This document shows, in pieces, positions 53,633 to 62,547 of a DNA stretch of 64,000 bases. The notes under the pieces were generated by a model. The model was not told the DNA's origin. It searched no databases and worked only from the letters and a program-made list of their open reading frames with translations. This DNA comes from Winogradskyella costae (GTDB lineage: Bacteria > Bacteroidota > Bacteroidia > Flavobacteriales > Flavobacteriaceae), in assembly GCF_013403865.1 (NCBI RefSeq), contig NZ_JABFDK010000001.1, positions 682,001-746,000 of the forward strand, written 5' to 3'. The first letter of the stretch is position 1; every line of letters begins with the position of its first letter. The position numbers were made by a program, and so were the translations under genes.

Positions 53633-55021
53633 ATGCAATCTATAAAATCTTATATCAACGATAATAAAGATCGATTTCTTAACGAACTCATCGACTTATT
53701 AAAAATCCCATCAATTAGTGCAGACTCTGTGTACAAATCTGATGTTCTAAAAACAGCTGATGCCGTAAAAATAAGCCTAGAAAAAGCAGGATGCAACCAT
53801 GTGGAAATATGTAAAACTGAAGGCTACCCTATTGTTTATGGTGAAAAAATAATTGATAAAAATTTACCAACTATATTGGTATATGGTCATTATGACGTGC
53901 AACCACCAGATCCATTAGACTTATGGAATTCACCTCCTTTTGATCCTATCATTCAGAAAACAGAATTACATCCGGAAGGCGCCATTTTTGCCAGAGGTGC
54001 TTGTGATGATAAAGGTCAAATGTATATGCATGTGAAAGCCATGGAATACATGACAACTAATAACGAGTTGCCTTGTAATGTAAAATTTATGATTGAAGGT
54101 GAAGAAGAAGTTGGAAGTGTAAACTTGGCAAAATTTGTAGCAAATAACAGAGAAAAATTAGCCAATGATGTCATTTTGATTTCAGATACTGGAATGATAG
54201 CACCAGATGTACCATCAATTACTACCGGCTTAAGAGGTTTAAGTTATGTTGAAGTTGAAGTTACAGGACCAAACCGTGATTTACATTCTGGACTATACGG
54301 TGGAGCTGTCGCCAATCCGATTAACGTGTTAACTAAAATGATTGCATCGCTTCATGATGAGAACAATCATATTACCATTCCTGGTTTTTATGATAAGGTT
54401 GAAAACTTATCGGATGCAGAACGTGCTGAAATGGCAAAAGCACCATTTTCTCTTGACGCCTATAAGAAATCACTAGATATTGATGCAGTTTATGGTGAAG
54501 CAGGTTATACCACTAACGAACGGAACTCTATCCGTCCAACACTAGATGTTAACGGAATTTGGGGAGGTTACACAGGCGAAGGAGCTAAAACAGTCATTGC
54601 AAGTCAAGCTTTTGCTAAAATATCAATGCGTTTAGTGCCTAACCAAGAATGGGAAGAGATTACAGAATTGTTTAAAACACATTTTGAGAGTATCGCTCCA
54701 AAAGGTGTGACTGTAAAAGTAACGCCTCATCATGGTGGCCAAGGTTACGTAACGCCAATTGATAGTTTAGGTTACAAAGCGGCATCTAAAGCCTATGAAG
54801 AAACTTTTGGAAAAACACCAATTCCACAACGTAGTGGAGGAAGTATTCCTATTGTGTCCCTTTTTGAACAAGAATTAAATAGTAAAACGATCTTAATGGG
54901 CTTTGGCTTAGATAGCGATGCGATTCACTCACCAAACGAACATTTTGGAGTATGGAATTACCTAAAAGGTATTGAAACTATTCCATGGTTTTATAAATAT
55001 TTTACAGAATTATCAAAATAA
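53633..55021 (+). CDS. M20-family dipeptidase
   Basis: A 462-residue cytoplasmic metallopeptidase of the M20/ArgE/DapE superfamily, close to the carnosinase-like dipeptidases. Metal-binding motifs: VYGHYDVQPPDPLDLW (His86), ARGACDDKGQM (Asp125 region), MIEGEEEVGS (catalytic Glu157-Glu158) and ISDTGM (Asp185); the dimerisation domain starts after GLRGLSYVEVEVTG with RDLHSGLYGG. C-terminal SIPIVSLF and DAIHSPNEHFG complete the site. It hydrolyses small peptides for amino acid recycling. It is a single gene followed by a strong terminator. Confidence 0.92.
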   Translation: MQSIKSYINDNKDRFLNELIDLLKIPSISADSVYKSDVLKTADAVKISLEKAGCNHVEICKTEGYPIVYGEKIIDKNLPTILVYGHYDVQPPDPLDLWNSPPFDPIIQKTELHPEGAIFARGACDDKGQMYMHVKAMEYMTTNNELPCNVKFMIEGEEEVGSVNLAKFVANNREKLANDVILISDTGMIAPDVPSITTGLRGLSYVEVEVTGPNRDLHSGLYGGAVANPINVLTKMIASLHDENNHITIPGFYDKVENLSDAERAEMAKAPFSLDAYKKSLDIDAVYGEAGYTTNERNSIRPTLDVNGIWGGYTGEGAKTVIASQAFAKISMRLVPNQEWEEITELFKTHFESIAPKGVTVKVTPHHGGQGYVTPIDSLGYKAASKAYEETFGKTPIPQRSGGSIPIVSLFEQELNSKTILMGFGLDSDAIHSPNEHFGVWNYLKGIETIPWFYKYFTELSK

Positions 55022-55053
55022 TTAAGTGATTTAAAAACACTTATTTAATTTCA

Positions 55054-55091
55054 AAAAAGCCTTATGATTAGCACTAATCATAAGGCTTTTT
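55054..55091 (+). terminator. rho-independent terminator of the dipeptidase gene
   Basis: An 18-bp perfect stem (AAAAAGCCTTATGATTAG and its complement) with a 2-nt spacer, ending in a run of five T; it begins 32 bp after the stop codon. Confidence 0.9.
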
Positions 55092-55150
55092 CATTTTAAA
55101 TCCCCCAAAACTAATCACTTAATAAAACTATTCACACACTTAATTCCTAC

Positions 55151-55164
55151 TCTACATTTGTAGA
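55151..55164. promoter_or_regulatory. BlaI-type operator, distal copy
   Basis: TCTACATTTGTAGA has the TACA-N2-TGTA form of BlaI/MecI/CopY operators. It lies 51 bp upstream of the blaI-like gene and 28 bp (centre to centre) from the second copy. It also contains TACATTTG, a -7 box match. Confidence 0.8.
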
Positions 55165-55176
55165 ATCAAAATATAT

Positions 55177-55194
55177 ACTCTACATTTGTAGAGT
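55177..55194. promoter_or_regulatory. BlaI-type operator overlapping the -7 box
   Basis: ACTCTACATTTGTAGAGT has 8-bp perfect arms around TT, and its TACATTTG (55181-55188) is itself a TAnnTTTG box 26 bp before the start codon. Binding of the repressor here would block its own promoter. Confidence 0.85.
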
Positions 55195-55214
55195 TAATTC
55201 TAAAAACGTAGAGC

Positions 55215-55580
55215 ATGCAACTTTCTAAAACTGAAGAACAACTAATGCAACACCTCTGGAAACTCGACAAAGCTTTTATGAAAGATTTGCTAGAGAGTTA
55301 CCCGGAACCAAAACCTGCCACTACAACCGTTGCCACCTTACTAAAACGAATGATTGGTAAAGGTTTTATTGATTATAAAACCTTTGGTAAATCTAGAGAG
55401 TATTTTCCATTAGTAAAAAAAGAAGATTATTTCTCTAAGCATGTTAATGGACTCATTAAAACCTTTTTTAATGATAGCGCTTCGCAGTTTGCGTCCTTTT
55501 TTACACGTAAAACGGATTTATCTACAGACGAATTAGAAGCGCTTAAAAAAATTATAGACACAGAAATTAAAAACCGATAA
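55215..55580 (+). CDS. BlaI/MecI/CopY-family repressor
   Basis: A 121-residue winged-helix repressor. LSKTEEQLMQHLWKLDKAFM and KDLLESYPEPKPATTTVATL with LLKRMIGKGFIDYKTFGKSR are the DNA-binding domain; YFPLVKKEDYFSKHVNGLIK and the C-terminal SFFTRKTDLSTDELEALKKI form the dimerisation and cleavage region. In the classical pair, BlaR1 senses a signal and BlaI is cleaved. It is probably autoregulated by the two operators upstream. Its stop is 2 bp before the M56 gene. Confidence 0.93.
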   Translation: MQLSKTEEQLMQHLWKLDKAFMKDLLESYPEPKPATTTVATLLKRMIGKGFIDYKTFGKSREYFPLVKKEDYFSKHVNGLIKTFFNDSASQFASFFTRKTDLSTDELEALKKIIDTEIKNR

Positions 55581-55582
55581 TT

Positions 55583-58303
55583 ATGGAAACGTACATATTT
55601 AAATTTTCGGTTTGCTTAGGTATATTTTGGTTGGTCTACGTTCTTTTTTTAGAACGTCAGAATAGGCATCATTTTAAACGTTTCTATTTATTGGGCGCAT
55701 TGACTTTAGCTTTAATCATTCCAAAACTAACCATAACCGAATATGTTGAACCTATTGACACCACTTTTGAAACGGCACCAATATTCATGAATATTGATCC
55801 TGACTTAATTGAAATCCCGACTGAAGAACCTTCCTTTTTCGATTTAGAAACGACACTTTGGTTCATTTACGGCTTTGGTGTCTTATTATTCACATTACGT
55901 TTTGTTATTAATCTATTTAAAATGCAACATCGGATTTCTAAGAATGAAACCGTAAAAAACCAATCTTTCATTTATGTGTTGATGCAGGAAAATCTGATTC
56001 CACATTCCTTTTTTAGATATATCTTTCTTAATAAAAACAGATATGAATCTAATCACATTCCAAAAGAAGTATTGTTACATGAAGAAACCCATGCCAAGCA
56101 ATTACACAGTTTAGATATTATTATTTTAGAAGTATTACAAATTGTATTTTGGTTTCATCCATTAATATACATACTGAAACATCATGTTAAATTAAATCAT
56201 GAGTTTTTAGCAGACCAAGCCGTTTTAAAGCAAGGTGTAAGCACTAAAACCTATCAAAACATATTATTACAATTTTCATCAAACACTCAAGATTATCAAT
56301 TCTCGAGTGCCATCAATTATTCATCAATCAAAAAACGATTTACAGTTATGAAAACACAAACCTCAAAAACCAGAGTTTGGCTAAGTACGTTATTAGTATT
56401 GCCAATTATTGCGATTCTTTTTTACAGTTTTGCTGAAAAGGAATATGTTGAAAAAGATAATATAGAAACCTCTGAATTATTGCAAGTTCAAAATAACTCC
56501 CAATCTGAAGAAGCGACAGAAAAATTAATGCAAGAATATCGTGATTTTATAACGAGATATAAAGAGACCAATACAGTACATTTTAATAAATACGAAAGAG
56601 CTATAATTATTTATAATGAACTTATGTCCGAAAAACAAAGAGCATCAGTTGAAAAATTTCCAGAACAACAAGAAAATTCACTCTTAAAGAATCACAATTT
56701 TTTAGAGGATTATATGAAATTATCTAAATCTAAAGTTGAACCAAATCAGCCAACTTCTGCTCAATTTGAATCTTGGAAAAACACAAAGGGATTTGCGATA
56801 TGGTTAGATGGTAAAAATGTACCCAATTCTGAATTGGACAATTACTCCGTAAAGGATATTGTGCATTTCACAGAGTCTAAAGTCTATAAAAATGCACGTA
56901 CAGCAAAATTTCCTCAACCATTTCAATCTAGTTTATACACAAAAGAAGGCTTTAGAAAAACATACGAAGAGGCAGATTTGACTAAATATAGAAAACTCAC
57001 AAAAACTTATTCTGAAGCTATTGGAGCATACCTAAAAGGACCTCAGACAGATAATTCTGAACTTAAAATTTTAAAAGCACAAGCCGATAAGATTTATAAT
57101 TCTTTTACAAAAGAAGAATTAGAAAAGCATAACATTTTAATGGCTCCACCTGTGCCAGCCCAATATACCAATTCTAATAGTCAAGAAAAACCAATTATGG
57201 TAATCCTTATTAATAGAAAAGGACAACTATTAGTTGATGACGAATTAGGGTCGCTAAAAAGCATAGAATTAAAACTAAAAACCTTATCGAAGTCCTTTGA
57301 TGAATCTAACTCAGTTTCCGTCAGAATCGATAAAAGTGATGCTTCAGAAAAGACATTAGAAAACGTAATCGCTTTGGTTAGAAAATATGACTTTAAGATT
57401 ATTCAAGCTGATGAACCCTTAATAGCACCACCTCCACCTCCTGCAAAACAAACATCTAAAGGAGGCCCCAACCCCGATAACACTCAAAGTATATACAACC
57501 CTTCCTTTTTAGAATTTATAATAGAGATGGAAAACGAAGGTGCTTCTTTCTATTTAGATGATGAAGAAATTTCTGCCAAAGAAGCAAAAGCCATTGCAGC
57601 AAATAATAAAGGTAAGCGCACAGATATCCTAACACAATTAGACGCTAATGAAAAGTATGTTGTAAAGCTATCTAATCGTAGAAATAATGTATCAACTGAT
57701 AAAGAAGTAGGCGAAGACAAAGAAATCCAAGAAAAACCAACAGTAAAGGAAGTGACAGAATACAATGCTTGGGCTAAGAAACTAAATAGTACGAAAAAAA
57801 AGGCAGACGAAAACCCAAAGGAGTATACTTACCCTATAGTTAAATACAAGGATGTTGAAAAACACAAACGTATTTATAATTCTATGACAACAGAACAGCA
57901 GAAAAATACTGAACCATTTCCTAAATTTCCGCCACCTCCTCCTGAAAAACAAAACCAATCATTTACCAAGGGGGAAATCATAGAAGTGGTGGAAGACCCT
58001 CAGCTAGAAAAAAAAGAAAGCATCTTACCAATGATTAATGCTAAAACAATTAAAACAGGAAAAATAGCTTTAACAAGAAATGAGATTAAGGATATAATGC
58101 TCAGCACTAAAAATGGAAAAGTAACTGAATTTAAGTTTAAAATTCCTGGTCAACCAACGCAACATATAAAGAGTAATGTGCTAGATGCTGAAGCCCTAAA
58201 ACATCTTGAAAGTGCAAAAAAAGATGATCAGCTTGTTCTGTTTGCGGTCAAAGATGGTTCTAACTCAGAGATAGCACCTATAGTTATTACTGTCACAGAT
58301 TAA
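55583..58303 (+). CDS. BlaR1-like M56 membrane metallopeptidase with long C-terminal extension
   Basis: A 906-residue protein. Four transmembrane helices (about 4-22, 35-50, 91-111, 266-283) enclose the M56 zinc peptidase domain with HEETH (166-170) and third ligand Glu207 in NHEFLADQAV. Instead of a penicillin-binding sensor, the last 620 residues carry repeated modules: the motif IYNxLM/FTxEQ occurs three times (about 343, 505, and in RIYNSMTTEQQ), proline runs (APPPPPA, PPPPPEK) separate them, and residues 536-610 (PIMVILINRKGQLLVDDELG) resemble the periplasmic part of ExbD. It should sense something in the periplasm and signal to the BlaI repressor encoded before it. Confidence 0.88.
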   Translation: METYIFKFSVCLGIFWLVYVLFLERQNRHHFKRFYLLGALTLALIIPKLTITEYVEPIDTTFETAPIFMNIDPDLIEIPTEEPSFFDLETTLWFIYGFGVLLFTLRFVINLFKMQHRISKNETVKNQSFIYVLMQENLIPHSFFRYIFLNKNRYESNHIPKEVLLHEETHAKQLHSLDIIILEVLQIVFWFHPLIYILKHHVKLNHEFLADQAVLKQGVSTKTYQNILLQFSSNTQDYQFSSAINYSSIKKRFTVMKTQTSKTRVWLSTLLVLPIIAILFYSFAEKEYVEKDNIETSELLQVQNNSQSEEATEKLMQEYRDFITRYKETNTVHFNKYERAIIIYNELMSEKQRASVEKFPEQQENSLLKNHNFLEDYMKLSKSKVEPNQPTSAQFESWKNTKGFAIWLDGKNVPNSELDNYSVKDIVHFTESKVYKNARTAKFPQPFQSSLYTKEGFRKTYEEADLTKYRKLTKTYSEAIGAYLKGPQTDNSELKILKAQADKIYNSFTKEELEKHNILMAPPVPAQYTNSNSQEKPIMVILINRKGQLLVDDELGSLKSIELKLKTLSKSFDESNSVSVRIDKSDASEKTLENVIALVRKYDFKIIQADEPLIAPPPPPAKQTSKGGPNPDNTQSIYNPSFLEFIIEMENEGASFYLDDEEISAKEAKAIAANNKGKRTDILTQLDANEKYVVKLSNRRNNVSTDKEVGEDKEIQEKPTVKEVTEYNAWAKKLNSTKKKADENPKEYTYPIVKYKDVEKHKRIYNSMTTEQQKNTEPFPKFPPPPPEKQNQSFTKGEIIEVVEDPQLEKKESILPMINAKTIKTGKIALTRNEIKDIMLSTKNGKVTEFKFKIPGQPTQHIKSNVLDAEALKHLESAKKDDQLVLFAVKDGSNSEIAPIVITVTD

Positions 58304-58343
58304 ATATAATTACAGTACCCCTAATTTTTAAATTTTCATGACT

Positions 58344-58368
58344 AAAGCCTCTTAATTGAGGCTTTTTT
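58344..58368 (+). terminator. rho-independent terminator after the BlaR1-like gene
   Basis: AAAGCCTC and GAGGCTTT form an 8-bp stem with a 6-nt loop followed by T-run, 41 bp after the stop codon. Confidence 0.85.
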
Positions 58369-58457
58369 CATCTAAACATGTAACAAAAAGTATGTTTTAG
58401 CGTTCTAATAGTCAATCAATCAGCCTAAATTTTAGGTCAATCAAAAAACAAACACTT

Positions 58458-59558
58458 ATGTTAAAGCAATTCTTTATCCTTTGCTCTGGCGCTGACACCG
58501 ACATTTTAAACGACTGCTCCATTGGCGAACAGAACAAATATGCTGGTATTGGAGCTACCGTTTTCTTTACCGCTGTTATGGCAACCATTGCAGCTAGTTA
58601 TGCACTTTTTACCGTATTTGACAATCTCTATACTTCAATTTTATTTGGACTCATTTGGGGTTTACTCATTTTTAATCTCGATCGCTATATTGTATCAACG
58701 ATTAAAAAACGCGACAATATTTTAGATGAAATCCTTCAAGCGACTCCACGACTCTTTTTAGCGTTAATTATTGCTGTAGTCATTTCAAAGCCTTTAGAAT
58801 TAAAGATTTTTGAAAAAGAAATTAATCAAGTTTTATTAGAACAAAAAAATGATTTAACCTTAGCGAATCAGAATCAAATCGCTGAACAGTTTAGCCCTAA
58901 AATTGCTGCGCTTGACAATGAAATTTCAGGCTTAAATGCTCAAGTTGATACCAAAGAAGCGGAAGTCAATGGTTTATATGATACTTATATTTCAGAAGCT
59001 GAAGGCACAGCGGGCTCTAAACTCTTAGGCAAAGGTCCTGTGTATAAGGAAAAGCGCGACAAACATGATGCTGGATTAGCCGAGTTACAAGAATTAAAAT
59101 CTGATACTCAAACTAAAATCGAAGCGCTTGAAACTCAAATAGCAACACTTCAAGACGATTATGCTGCTAACGTTGAAACCACACAACCTATTATTGATAA
59201 TTTTGATGGCTTAATGGCTCGCATTACCGCTTTGGGTGAATTACCGTGGCTACCATCTTTCTTTATTTTTCTATTGTTTTTAGCGATTGAAACCTCACCA
59301 ATCATAGCCAAACTATTAGCTCCCAAAGGTGAATTCGATTACAAACTACAAGATCAAGAAAGTACCATTCAAACCTGGACCATGCAAAAGGTTGCTGAAC
59401 GTCAACTCCTTTTAAAAACCGATAATGAAATTAACAATAAAGTCTACACTGAAATCGCGGATGAAGAAGACGTGATGAACTATAAGCGAAAGCAGGCAAG
59501 AATTCTTATGCAAAATCAAGCCGATGCGTTTTTAAAACAACAAAAAGGTATACTTTAG
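58458..59558 (+). CDS. DUF4407 family membrane protein
   Basis: A 366-residue membrane protein. FFILCSGADTDILNDCSIGE, YAGIGATVFFTAVMATIAAS, FGLIWGLLIFNLDRYIVSTI and FLALIIAVVISKPLELKIFE are the conserved blocks of DUF4407. Three N-terminal helices (about 30-50, 58-77, 92-112) are followed by a long coiled coil (about 115-245) and a fourth helix (about 257-275, LPSFFIFLLFLAIETSPIIA). Its function is unknown. A 10-bp hairpin (59566-59575 with 59585-59594) follows its stop but lacks a T-run, so read-through into the next gene is possible. Confidence 0.9.
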   Translation: MLKQFFILCSGADTDILNDCSIGEQNKYAGIGATVFFTAVMATIAASYALFTVFDNLYTSILFGLIWGLLIFNLDRYIVSTIKKRDNILDEILQATPRLFLALIIAVVISKPLELKIFEKEINQVLLEQKNDLTLANQNQIAEQFSPKIAALDNEISGLNAQVDTKEAEVNGLYDTYISEAEGTAGSKLLGKGPVYKEKRDKHDAGLAELQELKSDTQTKIEALETQIATLQDDYAANVETTQPIIDNFDGLMARITALGELPWLPSFFIFLLFLAIETSPIIAKLLAPKGEFDYKLQDQESTIQTWTMQKVAERQLLLKTDNEINNKVYTEIADEEDVMNYKRKQARILMQNQADAFLKQQKGIL

Positions 59559-59602
59559 AAAATTAGTTGTTATTTTTAAATGATAAATAACAACCAATTC
59601 TT

Positions 59603-60070
59603 ATGAAATATATTCTCGTCTTTGCCATAGCCTTATCGTGTTTTAGCTGTATTAGTATTAAGGCAGACGTTACCACAGAAACAACGCACAAAAGCGAATC
59701 TAACGAACTTGCTGAAGCAGGCATACGCTTAGTAATGGAAGCACAAGAGATTGCGTGGAATAATCATGATTTAGAAGGTTTTATGCAAGGCTACTGGAAA
59801 AGCGATTCGCTTAAATTTTATGGTAGCAATGGACTTACTAAAGGCTGGCATCAAACCTTAGCTAATTACAAGAAAGGCTATCCGACAAAAGCAGAAAGTG
59901 GCACCTTAAAATTTGTGATTAATGATATTTCAAAAATTGAAGGTGATAATTATTGGGTAATGGGTGAATACCATCTAAAACGTGAAGTTGGAAATGCCAA
60001 TGGTGTTTTTATGATAATTTTCAAAAAAATAAATGGTGAATGGAAAATAGTCGCTGATATGTCTTGTTAA
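59603..60070 (+). CDS. NTF2-like (SnoaL/DUF4440) lipoprotein
   Basis: A 155-residue secreted or lipid-anchored protein. MKYILVFAIALSCFSCISIK is a lipoprotein-type signal with Cys16 as likely anchor. The mature domain, with VMEAQEIAWNNHDLEGFMQG, YWKSDSLKFYGSNGLTKGWH, NDISKIEGDNYWVMGEYHLK and FMIIFKKINGEWKIVADMSC, is the cone-shaped NTF2-like fold of the DUF4440/SnoaL type. Members bind small ligands or act in diverse reactions, so no specific role can be assigned. It lies 44 bp after the DUF4407 gene on the same strand. Confidence 0.82.
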   Translation: MKYILVFAIALSCFSCISIKADVTTETTHKSESNELAEAGIRLVMEAQEIAWNNHDLEGFMQGYWKSDSLKFYGSNGLTKGWHQTLANYKKGYPTKAESGTLKFVINDISKIEGDNYWVMGEYHLKREVGNANGVFMIIFKKINGEWKIVADMSC

Positions 60071-60184
60071 AATTGAATTCGTCAAAATAATAAAAAAAAA
60101 ACGCATCCAAAATAGCCAAGTGTAACACAGAATTTTGTAAACCATTTTCTCTTCTTTCTATGTTATGATAGAAATTTCTATCGT

Positions 60185-60499
60185 TTAGGCCGCAACAATT
60201 TCAAGGGAATCAACCATGGTCTGTTTTGATTCTTCAGATTTAAAATGCTCGTATAACTCTTTGCACCCAAAACCGATAATAGATAATTGTTTTGATTTTG
60301 TAATCGATTCATTATGCAATTTTGCTAATGCCATAACACCTGCTCTATCGATATTATTTACTTGCTCGATATCTAGTAGAATACTATCAAGTTTATCAAA
60401 TACATTTGAAAAATGAGCATTGAACGTTTTTAAATTCAATTTATTTAAAGCTCCTTTAATCTGAAAACGATTGTTGTAGTTTGTAATCTGTAAGTCCAT
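60185..60499 (-). CDS. STAS domain protein without the phosphorylatable serine
   Basis: A 104-residue single STAS domain (anti-sigma factor antagonist fold). SNVFDKLDSILLDIEQVNNI and DRAGVMALAKLHNESITKSK cover the core helix and strand. In SpoIIAA-type antagonists the loop reads DSSGL with a serine that is phosphorylated by an anti-sigma kinase; here it is DRAGV, so this control is absent. No anti-sigma factor or sigma factor is next to it. It may serve as a structural or sensory partner. Confidence 0.85.
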   Translation of the reverse strand: MDLQITNYNNRFQIKGALNKLNLKTFNAHFSNVFDKLDSILLDIEQVNNIDRAGVMALAKLHNESITKSKQLSIIGFGCKELYEHFKSEESKQTMVDSLEIVAA

Positions 60500-60900
60500 A
60501 ATAAATAATGTTTAAGTGTTCATACTAATTGAGGCTATTAATCAGTATACTTTGTGCTATTATTTAGAGGGATGACCACAATATCAGACATTTATGCGTT
60601 TATTTTGAGATATATTCGACAAAGCGCTAATTTGCTTAGATAACTTGAAATACTTTGTTTATTCTTTCGACTAACAACACGTTTTAAAACTATTGATTTG
60701 TAGGAAAAATAAAACCTGAATCAATTAAGAATCAGGTCTTTGAAATATTATATATTATTAACTCAATGTTGATACTTATGTTCTAAAATTGATGCTTTCT
60801 ATATGGTGTGGTTAATTGATTATAGTGGTCTTTTTTCAAAACTACATTCACAATCGTTACACCGTGCAAATTAAAATTAGAAACATACGTTGTAAGTAAA
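60500..60900. other. intergenic region
   Basis: About 400 bp without a gene. It holds the promoter side of the STAS gene and, at 60706-60737, a weak terminator for the PhnA gene. I see no other structure. Confidence 0.5.
60706..60737 (-). terminator. weak terminator for the PhnA-domain gene
   Basis: On the minus strand ACCTGA and TCAGGT pair across a 12-nt loop and are followed by TTTTATTTTT. It lies about 165 bp beyond the stop of the PhnA gene. Confidence 0.5.
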
Positions 60901-61476
60901 TTATAATTTCTTTACAAACTTGGTAATAATTACGGTTAGAGTAGGTCCAACTTTCCCTTCAATATATTCCGCATTATCACGATCTAGTCTAATATTTCTA
61001 ACAGCAACGCCTTGTTTGGCAACCATACTAGAACCCTTAACTTTTAAATCCTTTATTAAAACAACAGAATCCCCATTCTCTAAAATAACACCATTAACAT
61101 CACGATGAATTACTTTATCTGCTTCAGGTTCACCATCACCAGATGCTTTGGCAAGTTCTAACGTATCTTCTTCCATGTACATCATTCCTAATAAATCACG
61201 CGTCCAGTCAGCTTTAATTCGGTTTAGCATTCTCCAAGCCATTATTTTCACAGCATCATGCTCACTCCACATACTATCATTAAGACACCTCCAATGGTTA
61301 TCATCAATAGCATCTGCATCATTCATTTGTTCTATGCACGTTTTCGATGCATACAATGCTGTTTTTAACCCATTCTCTTGTACATCTGGAACGATATAAA
61401 CAGATAAGTTTTCTTCACTTCCACTAAGCTCACATTTTGAGCCACTTCGTTGTTGTAGTTCTCTTTCTAATGACAT
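60901..61476 (-). CDS. PhnA-domain protein
   Basis: A 191-residue protein started at the ATG at 61476; a longer frame begins with TTG at 61497 that lies inside a -7 box (TACATTTG, minus strand 61502-61495). MSLERELQQRSGSKCELSGS corresponds to the PhnA zinc-ribbon start (usually CxxC), but only one cysteine remains. The C-terminal PhnA domain is complete: DVNGVILENGDSVVLIKDLK, VKGSSMVAKQGVAVRNIRL and EYIEGKVGPTLTVIITKFVK. The name refers to phosphonate operons, but the family has no proven role in phosphonate use. It stands alone on the minus strand. Confidence 0.88.
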   Translation of the reverse strand: MSLERELQQRSGSKCELSGSEENLSVYIVPDVQENGLKTALYASKTCIEQMNDADAIDDNHWRCLNDSMWSEHDAVKIMAWRMLNRIKADWTRDLLGMMYMEEDTLELAKASGDGEPEADKVIHRDVNGVILENGDSVVLIKDLKVKGSSMVAKQGVAVRNIRLDRDNAEYIEGKVGPTLTVIITKFVKKL

Positions 61477-61561
61477 AATAAATATTGTATTCTGCAAATG
61501 TATAATTATTATGATATTCTAATCTGTTTTTTAAGCAAACCTTTACGATCATAGCTTCAGA

Positions 61562-62530
61562 CTACACAATAAACACTTCTAAAAGTTTGGCGTAATCTGA
61601 AGTAAAACGGACATCTGTGGTACTTGCAGGAATTAAAATGGTTTCTCCCATTTTAAGCTGTTCGGTATAGTTCGCTACAGAGACCTTAGCGCTGCCTTCA
61701 ACACACATAAAAATCACAAAACTATCTCGATCTTCATATGTTCTCTCCATAAGAGTTTTAACTTCAAAAATATTAGTGGTAAAGTAGTCGCATTCAACAA
61801 GATTACTAGTCGTATTGGATTTTAATTTATAACTGCTTTTTCCATTTGAAGCAAAAGATTTCGTTGCCTTTTCAGCCAATTCTGTATGTAATTCTCTTTT
61901 AACTCCATTAGTATCTTCGCGGTCCCAATCATAAACACGATATGTAATATCACTTGTTTGTTGAATTTCGGCCGCTAAAACACCAGCACCAATAGCATGA
62001 ATTTTTCCTGAAGGAATAAAATAACTATCTCCCTGTTTTACTTTTTCAGTATTAAAGATAGCATCTACATTTAAAGCATTAATATCTGCCAGCACCTTTT
62101 TCTCTATAGTTTCATTCTTTAAACCCAAAATAATTTCAGCATCATCATCGCTATCCATGATATACCACATTTCTGTTTTCCCAAAAGAATTATGATATAT
62201 TTTAGCCATCGCATCATCTGGATGCACTTGTACTGATAAATTGGTTTTAGCATCTAAAAACTTTATGAGTAATGGAAAATTTTCTCCAAAAGTTGCGATA
62301 TTAGAAGCTCCCAAAAAATCACTTTTATACGTCTTTATTAAGTCGTTTAATTTTTGTCCTTTGTAGATTCCATTTGCAACAACAGAAATATTATCGTCCA
62401 CTCCAGAAATTTCCCAACTTTCTCCAACAGATTTTGAATTAGAATTTTTATTAAGAAGTGTCGCTAATTTTTCTCCTCCCCAAATTTTTTCTTTAAGAAT
62501 AGGTTCGAATTTTATAGGATAAGCTTTCAT
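61562..62530 (-). CDS. manA: mannose-6-phosphate isomerase, class I
   Basis: A 322-residue cupin-fold enzyme of the short bacterial ManA type. Zinc-site and active-site blocks: PILKEKIWGGEKLATLLNK, NLSVQVHPDDAMAKI, KTEMWYIMDSDDDAE, YFIPSGKIHAIGAGVLAAEI and QQTSDITYRVYDWDR. It interconverts mannose 6-phosphate and fructose 6-phosphate, the entry to GDP-mannose for glycans. It lies 17 bp after a short GT-A-like gene and near the REC-glycosyltransferase gene, so it may serve a glycan-synthesis unit. Confidence 0.93.
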   Translation of the reverse strand: MKAYPIKFEPILKEKIWGGEKLATLLNKNSNSKSVGESWEISGVDDNISVVANGIYKGQKLNDLIKTYKSDFLGASNIATFGENFPLLIKFLDAKTNLSVQVHPDDAMAKIYHNSFGKTEMWYIMDSDDDAEIILGLKNETIEKKVLADINALNVDAIFNTEKVKQGDSYFIPSGKIHAIGAGVLAAEIQQTSDITYRVYDWDREDTNGVKRELHTELAEKATKSFASNGKSSYKLKSNTTSNLVECDYFTTNIFEVKTLMERTYEDRDSFVIFMCVEGSAKVSVANYTEQLKMGETILIPASTTDVRFTSDYAKLLEVFIV

Positions 62531-62547
62531 ATGTTTATTTAGTCAAT

